This document shows, in pieces, positions 1-6,503 of a DNA stretch of 20,306 nt. The translations under genes and the position numbers were made by a program. The DNA is from a virus. A model generated the notes under the pieces. It saw nothing but the letters and a program-made list of their open reading frames with translations. It made no database searches and was not told the DNA's origin. The stretch covers positions 1 to 20,306 of the IMG/VR virus record IMGVR_UViG_3300034117_000335; one strand, written 5' to 3'. The first letter of the stretch is position 1, and every line of letters begins with the position of its first letter.

Positions 1-561
1 ATGATGTCGATAAATGACACAACTTATTGGCAATTTCCTGATATGTTTTTATCTCAAATGGGTAAATCGGGACAAGTTGCGGGTACTGAAGAAATTGAAC
101 AGGGAGATCCACCAATCATTAAAGTACGAGCACAGAATTTTCCCGTAGCCGTCCATGAGTGTATCAAAGGTTATTTAGAATTACTTGCAGTACATGGAAG
201 ACCAAGAGATGAGAAAGGTGATTTTGATGAGGAGTTATGGACTAAGGTTTCGGGTTACGAAGACACTATGGATAAAGAAATGTGGGATTTAAGATTAGGT
301 CCTTCAATATGGAATAGAGTTAGGAGTATGTTACCAGATGAAGTTATTATTGATGAAAATGAAGAAGGTTTACAATCATATTTCTTATCAAGTCTTTATA
401 CCTTGGAGGCTAAGGAGTTTCTAACAATGATGAAAGAAGTGATTGGAAAGACCTCAAAAGGTGAAAAAATGATTAAAGATTATTACGATTCTATCAGGAA
501 AGATATTAATAAAAATTATTACGACGATAGTATGTCAATTTTTAATGATAACGATGAATAA
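1..561 (+). CDS. Unknown phage protein upstream of the terminase
   Basis: This 186-residue protein is not one I recognise. It is acidic overall, has no signal peptide or membrane segment, and looks globular and mostly helical, with a charged C-terminal half ending in an Asp/Asn-rich tail. The reading frame opens with two Met codons at the very first bases of the window, so the true start could lie upstream and promoter signals cannot be judged. By position it sits where T4 carries the small terminase gene 16, and its length is similar to gp16, but I see no recognisable small-terminase motif. A strong terminator separates it from the terminase gene, so the two are probably separate transcripts. 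Small terminase is only a positional guess. That it is a real gene is well supported by the clean frame and its own terminator. Confidence 0.75.
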   Translation: MMSINDTTYWQFPDMFLSQMGKSGQVAGTEEIEQGDPPIIKVRAQNFPVAVHECIKGYLELLAVHGRPRDEKGDFDEELWTKVSGYEDTMDKEMWDLRLGPSIWNRVRSMLPDEVIIDENEEGLQSYFLSSLYTLEAKEFLTMMKEVIGKTSKGEKMIKDYYDSIRKDINKNYYDDSMSIFNDNDE

Positions 562-563
562 TT

Positions 564-591
564 AAAAAGGTGGTTTTAACCACCTTTTTTT
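564..591 (+). terminator. Intrinsic terminator after the first gene
   Basis: A perfect inverted repeat, GGTGG/CCACC flanked by an A-run on the left and a T-run on the right, starts three bases after the stop codon. It ends transcription of the first gene just before the late box of the terminase gene. The A-run makes it potentially functional in both directions. Confidence 0.85.
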
Positions 592-592
592 G

Positions 593-600
593 TATTTATA
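593..600 (+). promoter_or_regulatory. Candidate late promoter box TATTTATA (terminase)
   Basis: TATTTATA ends three bases before the ATG of the terminase gene and immediately follows a terminator. The same octamer, or TATTTATT, recurs ahead of most late units in the window, always on the coding strand. The likely reader is the gp55-like sigma factor encoded at 18781-19479. The spacing implies transcription starting at or next to the start codon. Confidence 0.65.
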
Positions 601-603
601 TAT

Positions 604-2376
604 ATGAATACAAGAGCAGAACAATTAATGGAGTATGCTAGAATTATGAAAGATGCTCCATATGCGTTAAAAACGTATCTTCAAACATACGATAATACTC
701 AGAAAAAATATGTTCCATTAGAGTTATTCCCTGACCAAGTTCAGTTAATACAAGACTATGAAACGTACAATGAGAATATCACAAGAAAATATAGACAAGC
801 TGGTGTAACAACCGTAACAGCGGCTTGGATTTCAAAAAAATTACAAACCGCAAAACCTGACGAACCTGAGAGGGTTTTGTTAATTGCGAATAAAAAAGAT
901 ACCGCAGTAGAGATGGCGAATAAAGTTCGTCACTTTTTAGAACAATGGCCCGAGTGGTTAAATGTTGGATTTTCACCCGATAAAAACTCAGAAAGTAGAT
1001 TTAGATTAAATAATGGATGTGAAGTAAAGGCGGTTGCAACATCAGCAGATGCTTTACGTGGTTATACACCAACCATTCTTGTATTTGATGAGGCTGCTTA
1101 TATTGAAGCTGGTGAAGACTTTTGGGCAGCATCTATGGCGTCCTTATCAACGGGAGGTAAGATTATTCTTGTATCAACCCCAAATGGTTATGACCCGATT
1201 TATTATGGTGTTTATGACCAAGCATTACGTGGATTAAATGATTTCCATATCACAGATTTAAGATGGTTTAAAGACCCTCGTTACACTAAAGATTTGCGTT
1301 GGGTTAAGTGTCAGGATATATGTCACTACATGTTAAATAGGGAACTATATAATGATGATGAGGTTGTTATTACTGAATTCGACATAGATAATTACCAAGA
1401 GTTAGAAGAACAGGGTTATAAACCTTTTTCGTCTTGGTTTGAATCAATGTCTAAGAAATTTAAATATGATAGACGTAAGATTGCACAGGAATTGGAATGT
1501 GATTTCTTAGGTTCAGGAGATGGTGTAATTCCGGGAGATGTTCAAGAGAATATTGCAAAGAATATGGTACGTGTACCTAAAGAAAAATACATGCAGGGTA
1601 CATTTTGGCATTGGAAAGAACCAATACAAGGACATCGTTACATTATGGGAGTTGATGTTAGTAGGGGAGACAGTGAAGATTTTTCATCCATATCAATAAT
1701 TGATTTTGATGATAGGGAACAGGTTGCAGAATATATAGGTAAGATACCACCGGATGATTTAGCTGCAGTTGCATATAAATGGGGTATATTATACGAGGCA
1801 TTTATTGTTATTGATATAACTGGAGGAATGGGTGTTGCAACATCGAGAAAGTTACAAGAAATGAACTATAAAAACCTTTATATCGATGGTATTAACACTC
1901 AAAATAAATGGGAATATAACGCTAAGGCGATGGAAAAAATACCAGGACTTAACTTTAATAATAAAAGAACTCAAATAGTTGCCGCCTTTGAGGAACAACT
2001 AAGAAAAGGGTTTCAAGTAAGGTCAAGTAGATTATTAAACGAACTTAATACGTTTGTTTATATGAATGGTCGTCCTGACCACATGAAAGGTGCTCACGAC
2101 GATGCAATTATGGCTCTTTCTATGGCACTATACGCTTCTGACTTGTGTTTCAATCAGTTACAAAAGAATGAAAATGCAAATAAAGCGATGTTGGAGTCTT
2201 GGACAATGACTGAACGTACATATGAACCAAATAAATCTTTTTATTCTTATGGTACGGCTTTTGATCAGATTGGGTCAATGGGGTTTGATGATAACCCAGC
2301 CTTTAAAGATATGCGTAACGTTCCCGGTAAGAGTCAATATCAAGAATTTAATTGGTTATTTGGAAGATCAAAATAA
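604..2376 (+). CDS. 17: Terminase large subunit (T4 gp17-like)
   Basis: This is the DNA-packaging motor ATPase and headful nuclease, which docks on the portal during head filling. The 590 residues match the T4 gp17 plan. The N-terminal ATPase has a P-loop RQAGVTT at residues 64-70, a Walker B strand ending in Asp162-Glu163 (ILVFDE) and the coupling motif STPNG at 191-195. The C-terminal RNase H-fold nuclease has acidic residues Asp351 (GVDVSRGDSEDF), Asp404 (VIDITGG) and Asp499-Asp500 (HDDAIMAL). The P-loop lacks the usual lysine before the Thr pair (Val instead); deviant P-loops with an upstream Arg are known in terminases. Length is close to T4 gp17 (610). The start is fixed by the late box three bases upstream, and no Shine-Dalgarno is present. 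The portal gene follows after 53 bases and has its own late box. Confidence 0.97.
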   Translation: MNTRAEQLMEYARIMKDAPYALKTYLQTYDNTQKKYVPLELFPDQVQLIQDYETYNENITRKYRQAGVTTVTAAWISKKLQTAKPDEPERVLLIANKKDTAVEMANKVRHFLEQWPEWLNVGFSPDKNSESRFRLNNGCEVKAVATSADALRGYTPTILVFDEAAYIEAGEDFWAASMASLSTGGKIILVSTPNGYDPIYYGVYDQALRGLNDFHITDLRWFKDPRYTKDLRWVKCQDICHYMLNRELYNDDEVVITEFDIDNYQELEEQGYKPFSSWFESMSKKFKYDRRKIAQELECDFLGSGDGVIPGDVQENIAKNMVRVPKEKYMQGTFWHWKEPIQGHRYIMGVDVSRGDSEDFSSISIIDFDDREQVAEYIGKIPPDDLAAVAYKWGILYEAFIVIDITGGMGVATSRKLQEMNYKNLYIDGINTQNKWEYNAKAMEKIPGLNFNNKRTQIVAAFEEQLRKGFQVRSSRLLNELNTFVYMNGRPDHMKGAHDDAIMALSMALYASDLCFNQLQKNENANKAMLESWTMTERTYEPNKSFYSYGTAFDQIGSMGFDDNPAFKDMRNVPGKSQYQEFNWLFGRSK

Positions 2377-2418
2377 TATTCCAATTATTAATAATTTAGT
2401 TTATATTATAAAGAAAAG

Positions 2419-2426
2419 TATTTATA
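2419..2426 (+). promoter_or_regulatory. Candidate late promoter box TATTTATA (portal)
   Basis: TATTTATA ends three bases before the portal ATG, the same spacing as at the terminase gene. It lies in the 53-base gap between terminase and portal, with no terminator between the two, so portal may be transcribed both from here and by readthrough. Confidence 0.65.
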
Positions 2427-2429
2427 TAC

Positions 2430-4241
2430 ATGGCAGAACAGAATTATACCGTCTTTCAGAAACTAACAAGAATGTTTGGTTATCCGGGTCAATCGAATCC
2501 GGACAAGGCACCATCTTTTAATTTTAATAAAGATGAGTTATTAAAAACAGATAGTAGAGAAGACTACGAGAGAGCATTGTTGCAAGCCCAACAATCTCAA
2601 TACATTGCAGATAAATGGACTAAGTTAGACCAATCGGTTTATAACCAATCTGTTTATTATGAACCAAATAGATTAGCAGCATATTACGATTACGAATCTA
2701 TGGAATTTACTCCTGAAATTTCTGCATCGTTAGACATATACGCAGAAGAATCTACAACAATGTCCGAAAAGGGTGAAATATTAACCATTTATTCAGAATC
2801 AGATAGAGTTAAAAGTATATTGGTTGATTTATTTAACAATAAGTTAGATATCAACACTAATTTACAAATGTGGGCTAGAGGTCTTTGTAAGTATGGTGAT
2901 GATTTTGTTTATTTAAAGATAGACCCCGAAAAAGGAATTATCGGTTGTCAACAACTACCAAATATTGAAATAGAAAGATTGGAAGGTGCAACAACAAAGA
3001 GTCCAAATCAAAGTTCCGATTTAAAATCACCAACAAGGGAGTTAAGATTTACTTGGAAAAACAAAGATATGGAATTCCAAGCTTGGGAGGTTGCACACTT
3101 TAGATTATTAGGTGATGATAGAAAGTTGCCATATGGTACGTCTATGTTAGATAAGATCAGAAGAATTTGGAAACAACTTTTACTTGCGGAAGATGCGATG
3201 TTAATTTATAGAACATCAAGAGCACCTGAAAGACGTGTATTCAAAGTATTCGTTGGTAATATGGATGATAAGGATATTGAACCATATGTACAACGTGTAG
3301 CAAACAAATTCAAAAGAGACCAAATACAAGACCCACGTAATGGTAACGTAGATATGAGATATAATCAAATGGCGGTTGACCAAGATTATTTCATTCCTGT
3401 TCGTGACCCGTCACAAACAAACCCAATTGAAACATTACCTGGAGCTCAAAACTTGGGTGAGATTGCCGATATCGAATATATCCAAAAGAAATTATTAGCA
3501 GCGTTACGTATACCTAAGGCTTTCTTAGGTTTCGAAGAAGTTGTTGGTGATGGTAAAAATCTTGCATTAATGGATATTCGTTTTGCGAGAACAATCAATA
3601 AAATACAAAAATCATTAATTCAAGAATTAAATAAAATTGCATTAATGCATCTTTATTTATTGGGATTAGAGGACGATTTAAATAGTTTTTCATTATCATT
3701 AACCAATCCATCACAACAATCCGATTTATTAAAAATTGAAACTTGGAAAGAAAAGATTACTCTTTACAAAGATGCAACATCCGACCAATCTCAAGTAGGT
3801 ATCTTACCTGTATCACATACGTGGGCTAAGAAAAATATATTAGGTATGAGTGATAGTGAGGTATTACTCGATTTACAACAACAACGTTTAGAAAGAGCGG
3901 TTGGTTTTGAATTACAAAATAGTCAACTCATTATTAAACGTTCTGGTGTGTTTGATGATGTTGATAAGAAATATGGTATCCCTGAAGAAGAGAGAGCCGC
4001 GGCCGAAGCGGCTGCTGCGGGTGGTGAAGGTGCCGGAGGAGATATGGGAGGAATGCCGCCGCCAGCACCTGCTGCAGGTGGAGGTGAGGCACCATTAAGT
4101 GAATCAACATCTAAAAAATCAAAAATATTAGGTATGTTAGGTGAGGAAAAAGAAGATTTTAATGTTTTGTTTGATATGGAAAAGGCACAACAGAATATTT
4201 ATGAAATAGAAAATAAATTGAACGATATTTTAAACGACTAA
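2430..4241 (+). CDS. 20: Portal vertex protein (T4 gp20-like)
   Basis: This protein forms the dodecameric ring at one capsid vertex through which DNA enters and leaves, and it nucleates prohead assembly. At 603 residues it is longer than T4 gp20 (524). Family hallmarks visible are the N-terminal segment LAAYYDYESMEFTPEISASL, the WARGLCKYGDDFVYLKID region, the clip/stem region with RIWKQLLLAEDAMLIYRTSR followed by APERRVFKVFVGN, and the IPKAFLGFEE segment. The extra length is largely a C-terminal low-complexity tail (about residues 522-555) of Ala, Gly, Glu and Pro, unusually GC-rich for this genome. A possible protease site LSE lies at 556-558, just after the tail. The start is set by the late box at 2419. 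The next gene follows after only two bases. Confidence 0.96.
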   Translation: MAEQNYTVFQKLTRMFGYPGQSNPDKAPSFNFNKDELLKTDSREDYERALLQAQQSQYIADKWTKLDQSVYNQSVYYEPNRLAAYYDYESMEFTPEISASLDIYAEESTTMSEKGEILTIYSESDRVKSILVDLFNNKLDINTNLQMWARGLCKYGDDFVYLKIDPEKGIIGCQQLPNIEIERLEGATTKSPNQSSDLKSPTRELRFTWKNKDMEFQAWEVAHFRLLGDDRKLPYGTSMLDKIRRIWKQLLLAEDAMLIYRTSRAPERRVFKVFVGNMDDKDIEPYVQRVANKFKRDQIQDPRNGNVDMRYNQMAVDQDYFIPVRDPSQTNPIETLPGAQNLGEIADIEYIQKKLLAALRIPKAFLGFEEVVGDGKNLALMDIRFARTINKIQKSLIQELNKIALMHLYLLGLEDDLNSFSLSLTNPSQQSDLLKIETWKEKITLYKDATSDQSQVGILPVSHTWAKKNILGMSDSEVLLDLQQQRLERAVGFELQNSQLIIKRSGVFDDVDKKYGIPEEERAAAEAAAAGGEGAGGDMGGMPPPAPAAGGGEAPLSESTSKKSKILGMLGEEKEDFNVLFDMEKAQQNIYEIENKLNDILND

Positions 4242-4243
4242 AA

Positions 4244-4984
4244 ATGAATAATTTTGGGAAAATAAAGTCTAAGTTACTAAAGAAACTAACCGAGGCTTAT
4301 ACCAACGATAACTTTAAAGGGAATACAAAAAATTTAATTAAAGTTGTTAAGAAAAATAAAGACTTTAAAGAAATGTATCTTTTTTATGAAGAAATAGAAA
4401 ATAAGTACATTGAAGATAAAGAGGTTGCTAAATTATATGTTGAGCAACTTGGTACTCTTTTAAAAGATAAGTCAAAAAAATTAACTAGTTTTTGTGAGGT
4501 TATAAATATGTCAGTTCATGATGTACAAGTAGAATCTAACGAACTATATGATAACATTGACCAACTTTTAGAAGATGACAATTTAAATAATATAGATAAA
4601 AAGGTTATTGCCAAATTAAAATTAGTAGAACATTTAACAACTAAAAAAGAAAATGTGGTTGAATCAAGTAAATCACACACAGTAAATGAAAATTTATTAC
4701 ACGCTGTTTTAGCAAACAATTTTAACGTATTATATACAAACACATTATCTGAAGAACAAAAAACTGAATTAAAAACAATTTTAGATTTAAACGATACTGA
4801 CTTAGAAACAAAAACTACAGAATTAAAAGAATCACTATTAGATAAAATTGGAAACTTAATTAATGAATCTACAGATTCGGAAATGATTAAAAAATTATCA
4901 TCAGTAAAGGATGAAGTACTAAAAAAGGAAACATCAAAATTAAATTATTACAGATTAACAGAATTAAAAAATGGTCTTAGTTAA
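4244..4984 (+). CDS. Possible prohead core protein, family not recognised
   Basis: This 246-residue, Lys/Glu/Asn/Leu-rich, helical protein is predicted mostly coiled coil with no membrane segment. I do not recognise its family by sequence. It begins two bases after the portal stop and is surely co-transcribed with it. In T4 the matching slot between genes 20 and 21 holds 67 and 68, small prohead core proteins cut by the gp21 protease. Consistent with that, residues 15-17 followed by Ala18 read LTE-A, matching the (I/L)-x-E cleavage rule, so a 17-residue leader could be removed. A prohead core role is therefore an inference from position, composition and the cut site. The stop codon lies inside the loop of a bidirectional terminator shared with the converging bS21 gene, which overlaps it by eight bases. 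Confidence 0.85.
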   Translation: MNNFGKIKSKLLKKLTEAYTNDNFKGNTKNLIKVVKKNKDFKEMYLFYEEIENKYIEDKEVAKLYVEQLGTLLKDKSKKLTSFCEVINMSVHDVQVESNELYDNIDQLLEDDNLNNIDKKVIAKLKLVEHLTTKKENVVESSKSHTVNENLLHAVLANNFNVLYTNTLSEEQKTELKTILDLNDTDLETKTTELKESLLDKIGNLINESTDSEMIKKLSSVKDEVLKKETSKLNYYRLTELKNGLS

Positions 4985-4995
4985 GACCATTTTTT
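4966..4995. terminator. Bidirectional terminator inside two overlapping gene ends
   Basis: An 8-bp stem (ATGGTCTT/AAGACCAT, 4971-4978 with 4983-4990) and a four-base loop are flanked by five A on the left and five T on the right, so it reads as an intrinsic terminator in both directions. The stop codons of the + strand core-like gene and the - strand bS21 gene both fall within the hairpin. Confidence 0.85.
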
Positions 4996-5168
4996 ATTTG
5001 TTGTACATACCTTGCTTTTAAAACCTCTTTCCTTTTAGTGACTGAAGGTTTAACAAATTCTTGTCTCTCCCTCAATTTTTGGATTTGCTTAGTTTTTTGA
5101 ACTTTATTTTTATAAGTTCTTAAAGCTGTTTCGATACTACGTTCCTTTGTTACGTCAATTATTATCAT
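4977..5168 (-). CDS. rpsU: Phage-encoded ribosomal protein bS21
   Basis: The 63-residue product is a small-subunit ribosomal protein bS21 homologue, expected to join host 30S subunits near the 16S rRNA 3' end. Visible family features are a short beta start (MIIIDVTKERSIETALRTYK), a run of basic helical residues, and the signature LRERQEFVKPSVTKRKEVL, close to the Bacteroidetes form (R-x-RQ-x-F-x-KPSV-x-R). The length is that of a complete Bacteroidetes bS21. Tyr54 is present at the position which, as I recall from the Flavobacterium johnsoniae ribosome structure, contacts the anti-Shine-Dalgarno tail. The gene is alone on this strand amid head genes, with a Bacteroidetes-type promoter upstream and no Shine-Dalgarno before its ATG, unlike, as I recall, flavobacterial chromosomal rpsU. 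It converges on the preceding gene. Assignment to bS21 is confident; the effect on translation is inferred. Confidence 0.93.
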   Translation of the reverse strand: MIIIDVTKERSIETALRTYKNKVQKTKQIQKLRERQEFVKPSVTKRKEVLKARYVQQIKNGLN

Positions 5169-5185
5169 AACATATAATTATATCG

Positions 5186-5214
5186 CAAATATATAAAATA
5201 TTTTGGATTTACAA
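5186..5214 (-). promoter_or_regulatory. Bacteroidetes-type promoter for bS21
   Basis: On the - strand a TTG (5214-5212) is followed after 18 bases by TATATTTG (5193-5186), matching the flavobacterial housekeeping consensus TTG-N(17-23)-TAnnTTTG. The -7 element ends 17 bases before the bS21 ATG, giving a short leader with no Shine-Dalgarno. No late box is present, so this gene is probably transcribed by the unmodified host polymerase, early in infection. Confidence 0.75.
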
Positions 5215-5270
5215 CATTTTTTTCATATATTTTAATAACACCATAAAATAAAAGATAATGAATAAAATTA

Positions 5271-5696
5271 ATGAAAACAGGTAAGTACATCCCATTAGGG
5301 ACTTACAATAATGTAAAGTATGGTTATGGTACCGTAGACTTCAAAAATCTTAAAACCATTTATATAAAACTAAATTCTTGGTTACAACCCGAAAACGAAA
5401 CTGATGATTATGATTATCTAATCTCAAAATCAAGAAGAAAAATAAAAGAATTAATTTATAATTTAAAAAATTCAAATTTTAAACAACAATCAATTGTTGA
5501 TTTAGACATAAGAACTAAAGGAATTAAGGTTGAAAAGAGGTCTTTTATGAATTTAGAAATAACATTATTTGTTGAAAAACAATTCGATATTAGATCAAAA
5601 GAAATAAAAACATTTATCACAGATTTGACCGAATCTGTTGTTGAGGATGGTTTAATTGATAAAAAACTATTCAATTTTTACAAAAGCAAGAAATAA
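5271..5696 (+). CDS. Unknown conserved-looking phage protein
   Basis: I do not recognise this 141-residue protein. It is basic, with alternating strand-like segments (YGTVDFKNLKTIYIKL, SIVDLDIRTKGI, FMNLEITLFVEK) and a helical C-terminal part, suggesting a compact alpha/beta fold. There is no signal peptide, membrane segment or cysteine. It lies between the bS21 gene and the prohead protease gene. A bidirectional terminator upstream should block readthrough from the portal unit, yet I find neither a clean late box nor a clean TAnnTTTG element in the 102 bases before it, so its promoter is unclear. An upstream ATG at 5258 is in another frame and stops after eight codons. Another head-assembly factor is possible from its position, but nothing in the sequence proves it. 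Confidence 0.75.
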   Translation: MKTGKYIPLGTYNNVKYGYGTVDFKNLKTIYIKLNSWLQPENETDDYDYLISKSRRKIKELIYNLKNSNFKQQSIVDLDIRTKGIKVEKRSFMNLEITLFVEKQFDIRSKEIKTFITDLTESVVEDGLIDKKLFNFYKSKK

Positions 5697-5710
5697 CCTT
5701 GATATTGATG

Positions 5711-5718
5711 TATTTATA
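5711..5718 (+). promoter_or_regulatory. Candidate late promoter box TATTTATA (protease)
   Basis: TATTTATA lies 16 bases before the protease ATG, a spacing that would give a leader of about 10 bases, in contrast with the 2-3 base spacing at the terminase and portal genes. Confidence 0.6.
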
Positions 5719-5734
5719 GTAATAAAATCTATAA

Positions 5735-6418
5735 ATGAAGATATTAGGACCAAACGAAACGGGTAGAGGAATTTTAATAGAATACGACGCAGGTCACGTT
5801 TCACCCGACGACAACAAAAAAATTATTTCGGAAATGAAGGATATGGACTTTTCACAAGACCTTATCCTTTATGCCGTTTTACAAAAATACGACACTCCAA
5901 ATAAGAATGGTAGAATATACCCTGAAATCTTATTAAAGAGAGAAAACGAAAAATACCAAACACTTATTAAGAAAGGTGGTGCGTTAAATGAATTAAACCA
6001 CCCCTCATCTTCTCTTATCGATTTAGATAGAGTTTCCCACTCAATTCTTGAGACATGGTGGGACGGAAAAATCCTTATGGGTAAAATAAAACTATTCACT
6101 TCACCGGGATGGAAGAAGATGGGTATCGTATCTACTAAAGGTGACCAAGCGGCAATGTTAATTATGAACGGAGCCACTTTGGGTATATCTTCTCGTGGAG
6201 TTGGTTCCCTAAAAAACATTAAAGGTCAAAATATCGTTCAGGAAGACTTTGAATTAGTATGTTTTGATTTAGTGTCATCTCCATCAACTCCAGGAGCTTA
6301 CATTTTTAGTGATCCTTCTGATAGAGAACAATATCAAGAATCTGAAATAAAAAAACCTGCGGTTGATGATAGAATGTCTAAACTTATGGGAAAATTAGAT
6401 AGTTTTTTGGGTAAATAA
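5735..6418 (+). CDS. 21: Prohead maturation protease (T4 gp21-like, family S77)
   Basis: This serine protease is built into the prohead core and, on completion of assembly, cuts scaffold, core and capsid proteins to trigger expansion. The 227 residues resemble T4 gp21 (212). The likely catalytic His89 sits in LNELNHPSS, the nucleophile Ser152 or Ser153 in GATLGISSRGVGS, and Asp178 in FDLVSSPSTPG, all in the family order. The central TWWDGKILMGKIKLF strand region is also typical. There is no signal peptide or membrane segment. It is followed by the scaffold and capsid genes as in T4. Its likely substrates can be read from this window: capsid, scaffold and several small proteins carry an (I/L)-x-E-A site. 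Self-cleavage sites are not obvious. Confidence 0.95.
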   Translation: MKILGPNETGRGILIEYDAGHVSPDDNKKIISEMKDMDFSQDLILYAVLQKYDTPNKNGRIYPEILLKRENEKYQTLIKKGGALNELNHPSSSLIDLDRVSHSILETWWDGKILMGKIKLFTSPGWKKMGIVSTKGDQAAMLIMNGATLGISSRGVGSLKNIKGQNIVQEDFELVCFDLVSSPSTPGAYIFSDPSDREQYQESEIKKPAVDDRMSKLMGKLDSFLGK

Positions 6419-6472
6419 TCAATTTTATAGGGATACAAATATTAAAAATAAGGCTTTTTCTTAAAGTCGTAC

Positions 6473-6480
6473 TATTTATA
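6473..6480 (+). promoter_or_regulatory. Candidate late promoter box TATTTATA (scaffold-capsid)
   Basis: TATTTATA lies 23 bases before the scaffold ATG, in the 85-base gap after the protease gene. It would drive the scaffold-capsid pair, since no box precedes the capsid gene itself. The predicted leader is A-rich and lacks a Shine-Dalgarno. Confidence 0.65.
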
Positions 6481-6503
6481 AGATAATAAAACAAAATTTC
6501 ACA

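Noticed and set aside
3654-3661. TATTTATT inside the portal gene
   Set aside because: It is in codons for a normal family segment (HLYLLG) with no gene start nearby; expected by chance in AT-rich DNA.
5258-5284. Eight-codon open frame before the 141-residue gene
   Set aside because: Too short and AT-rich to distinguish from chance, and no regulatory feature supports a leader peptide.
5869-6219. 116-codon - strand open frame inside the protease gene
   Set aside because: It is fully covered by a gene with clear catalytic motifs; low-complexity Phe/Pro/Ile composition.
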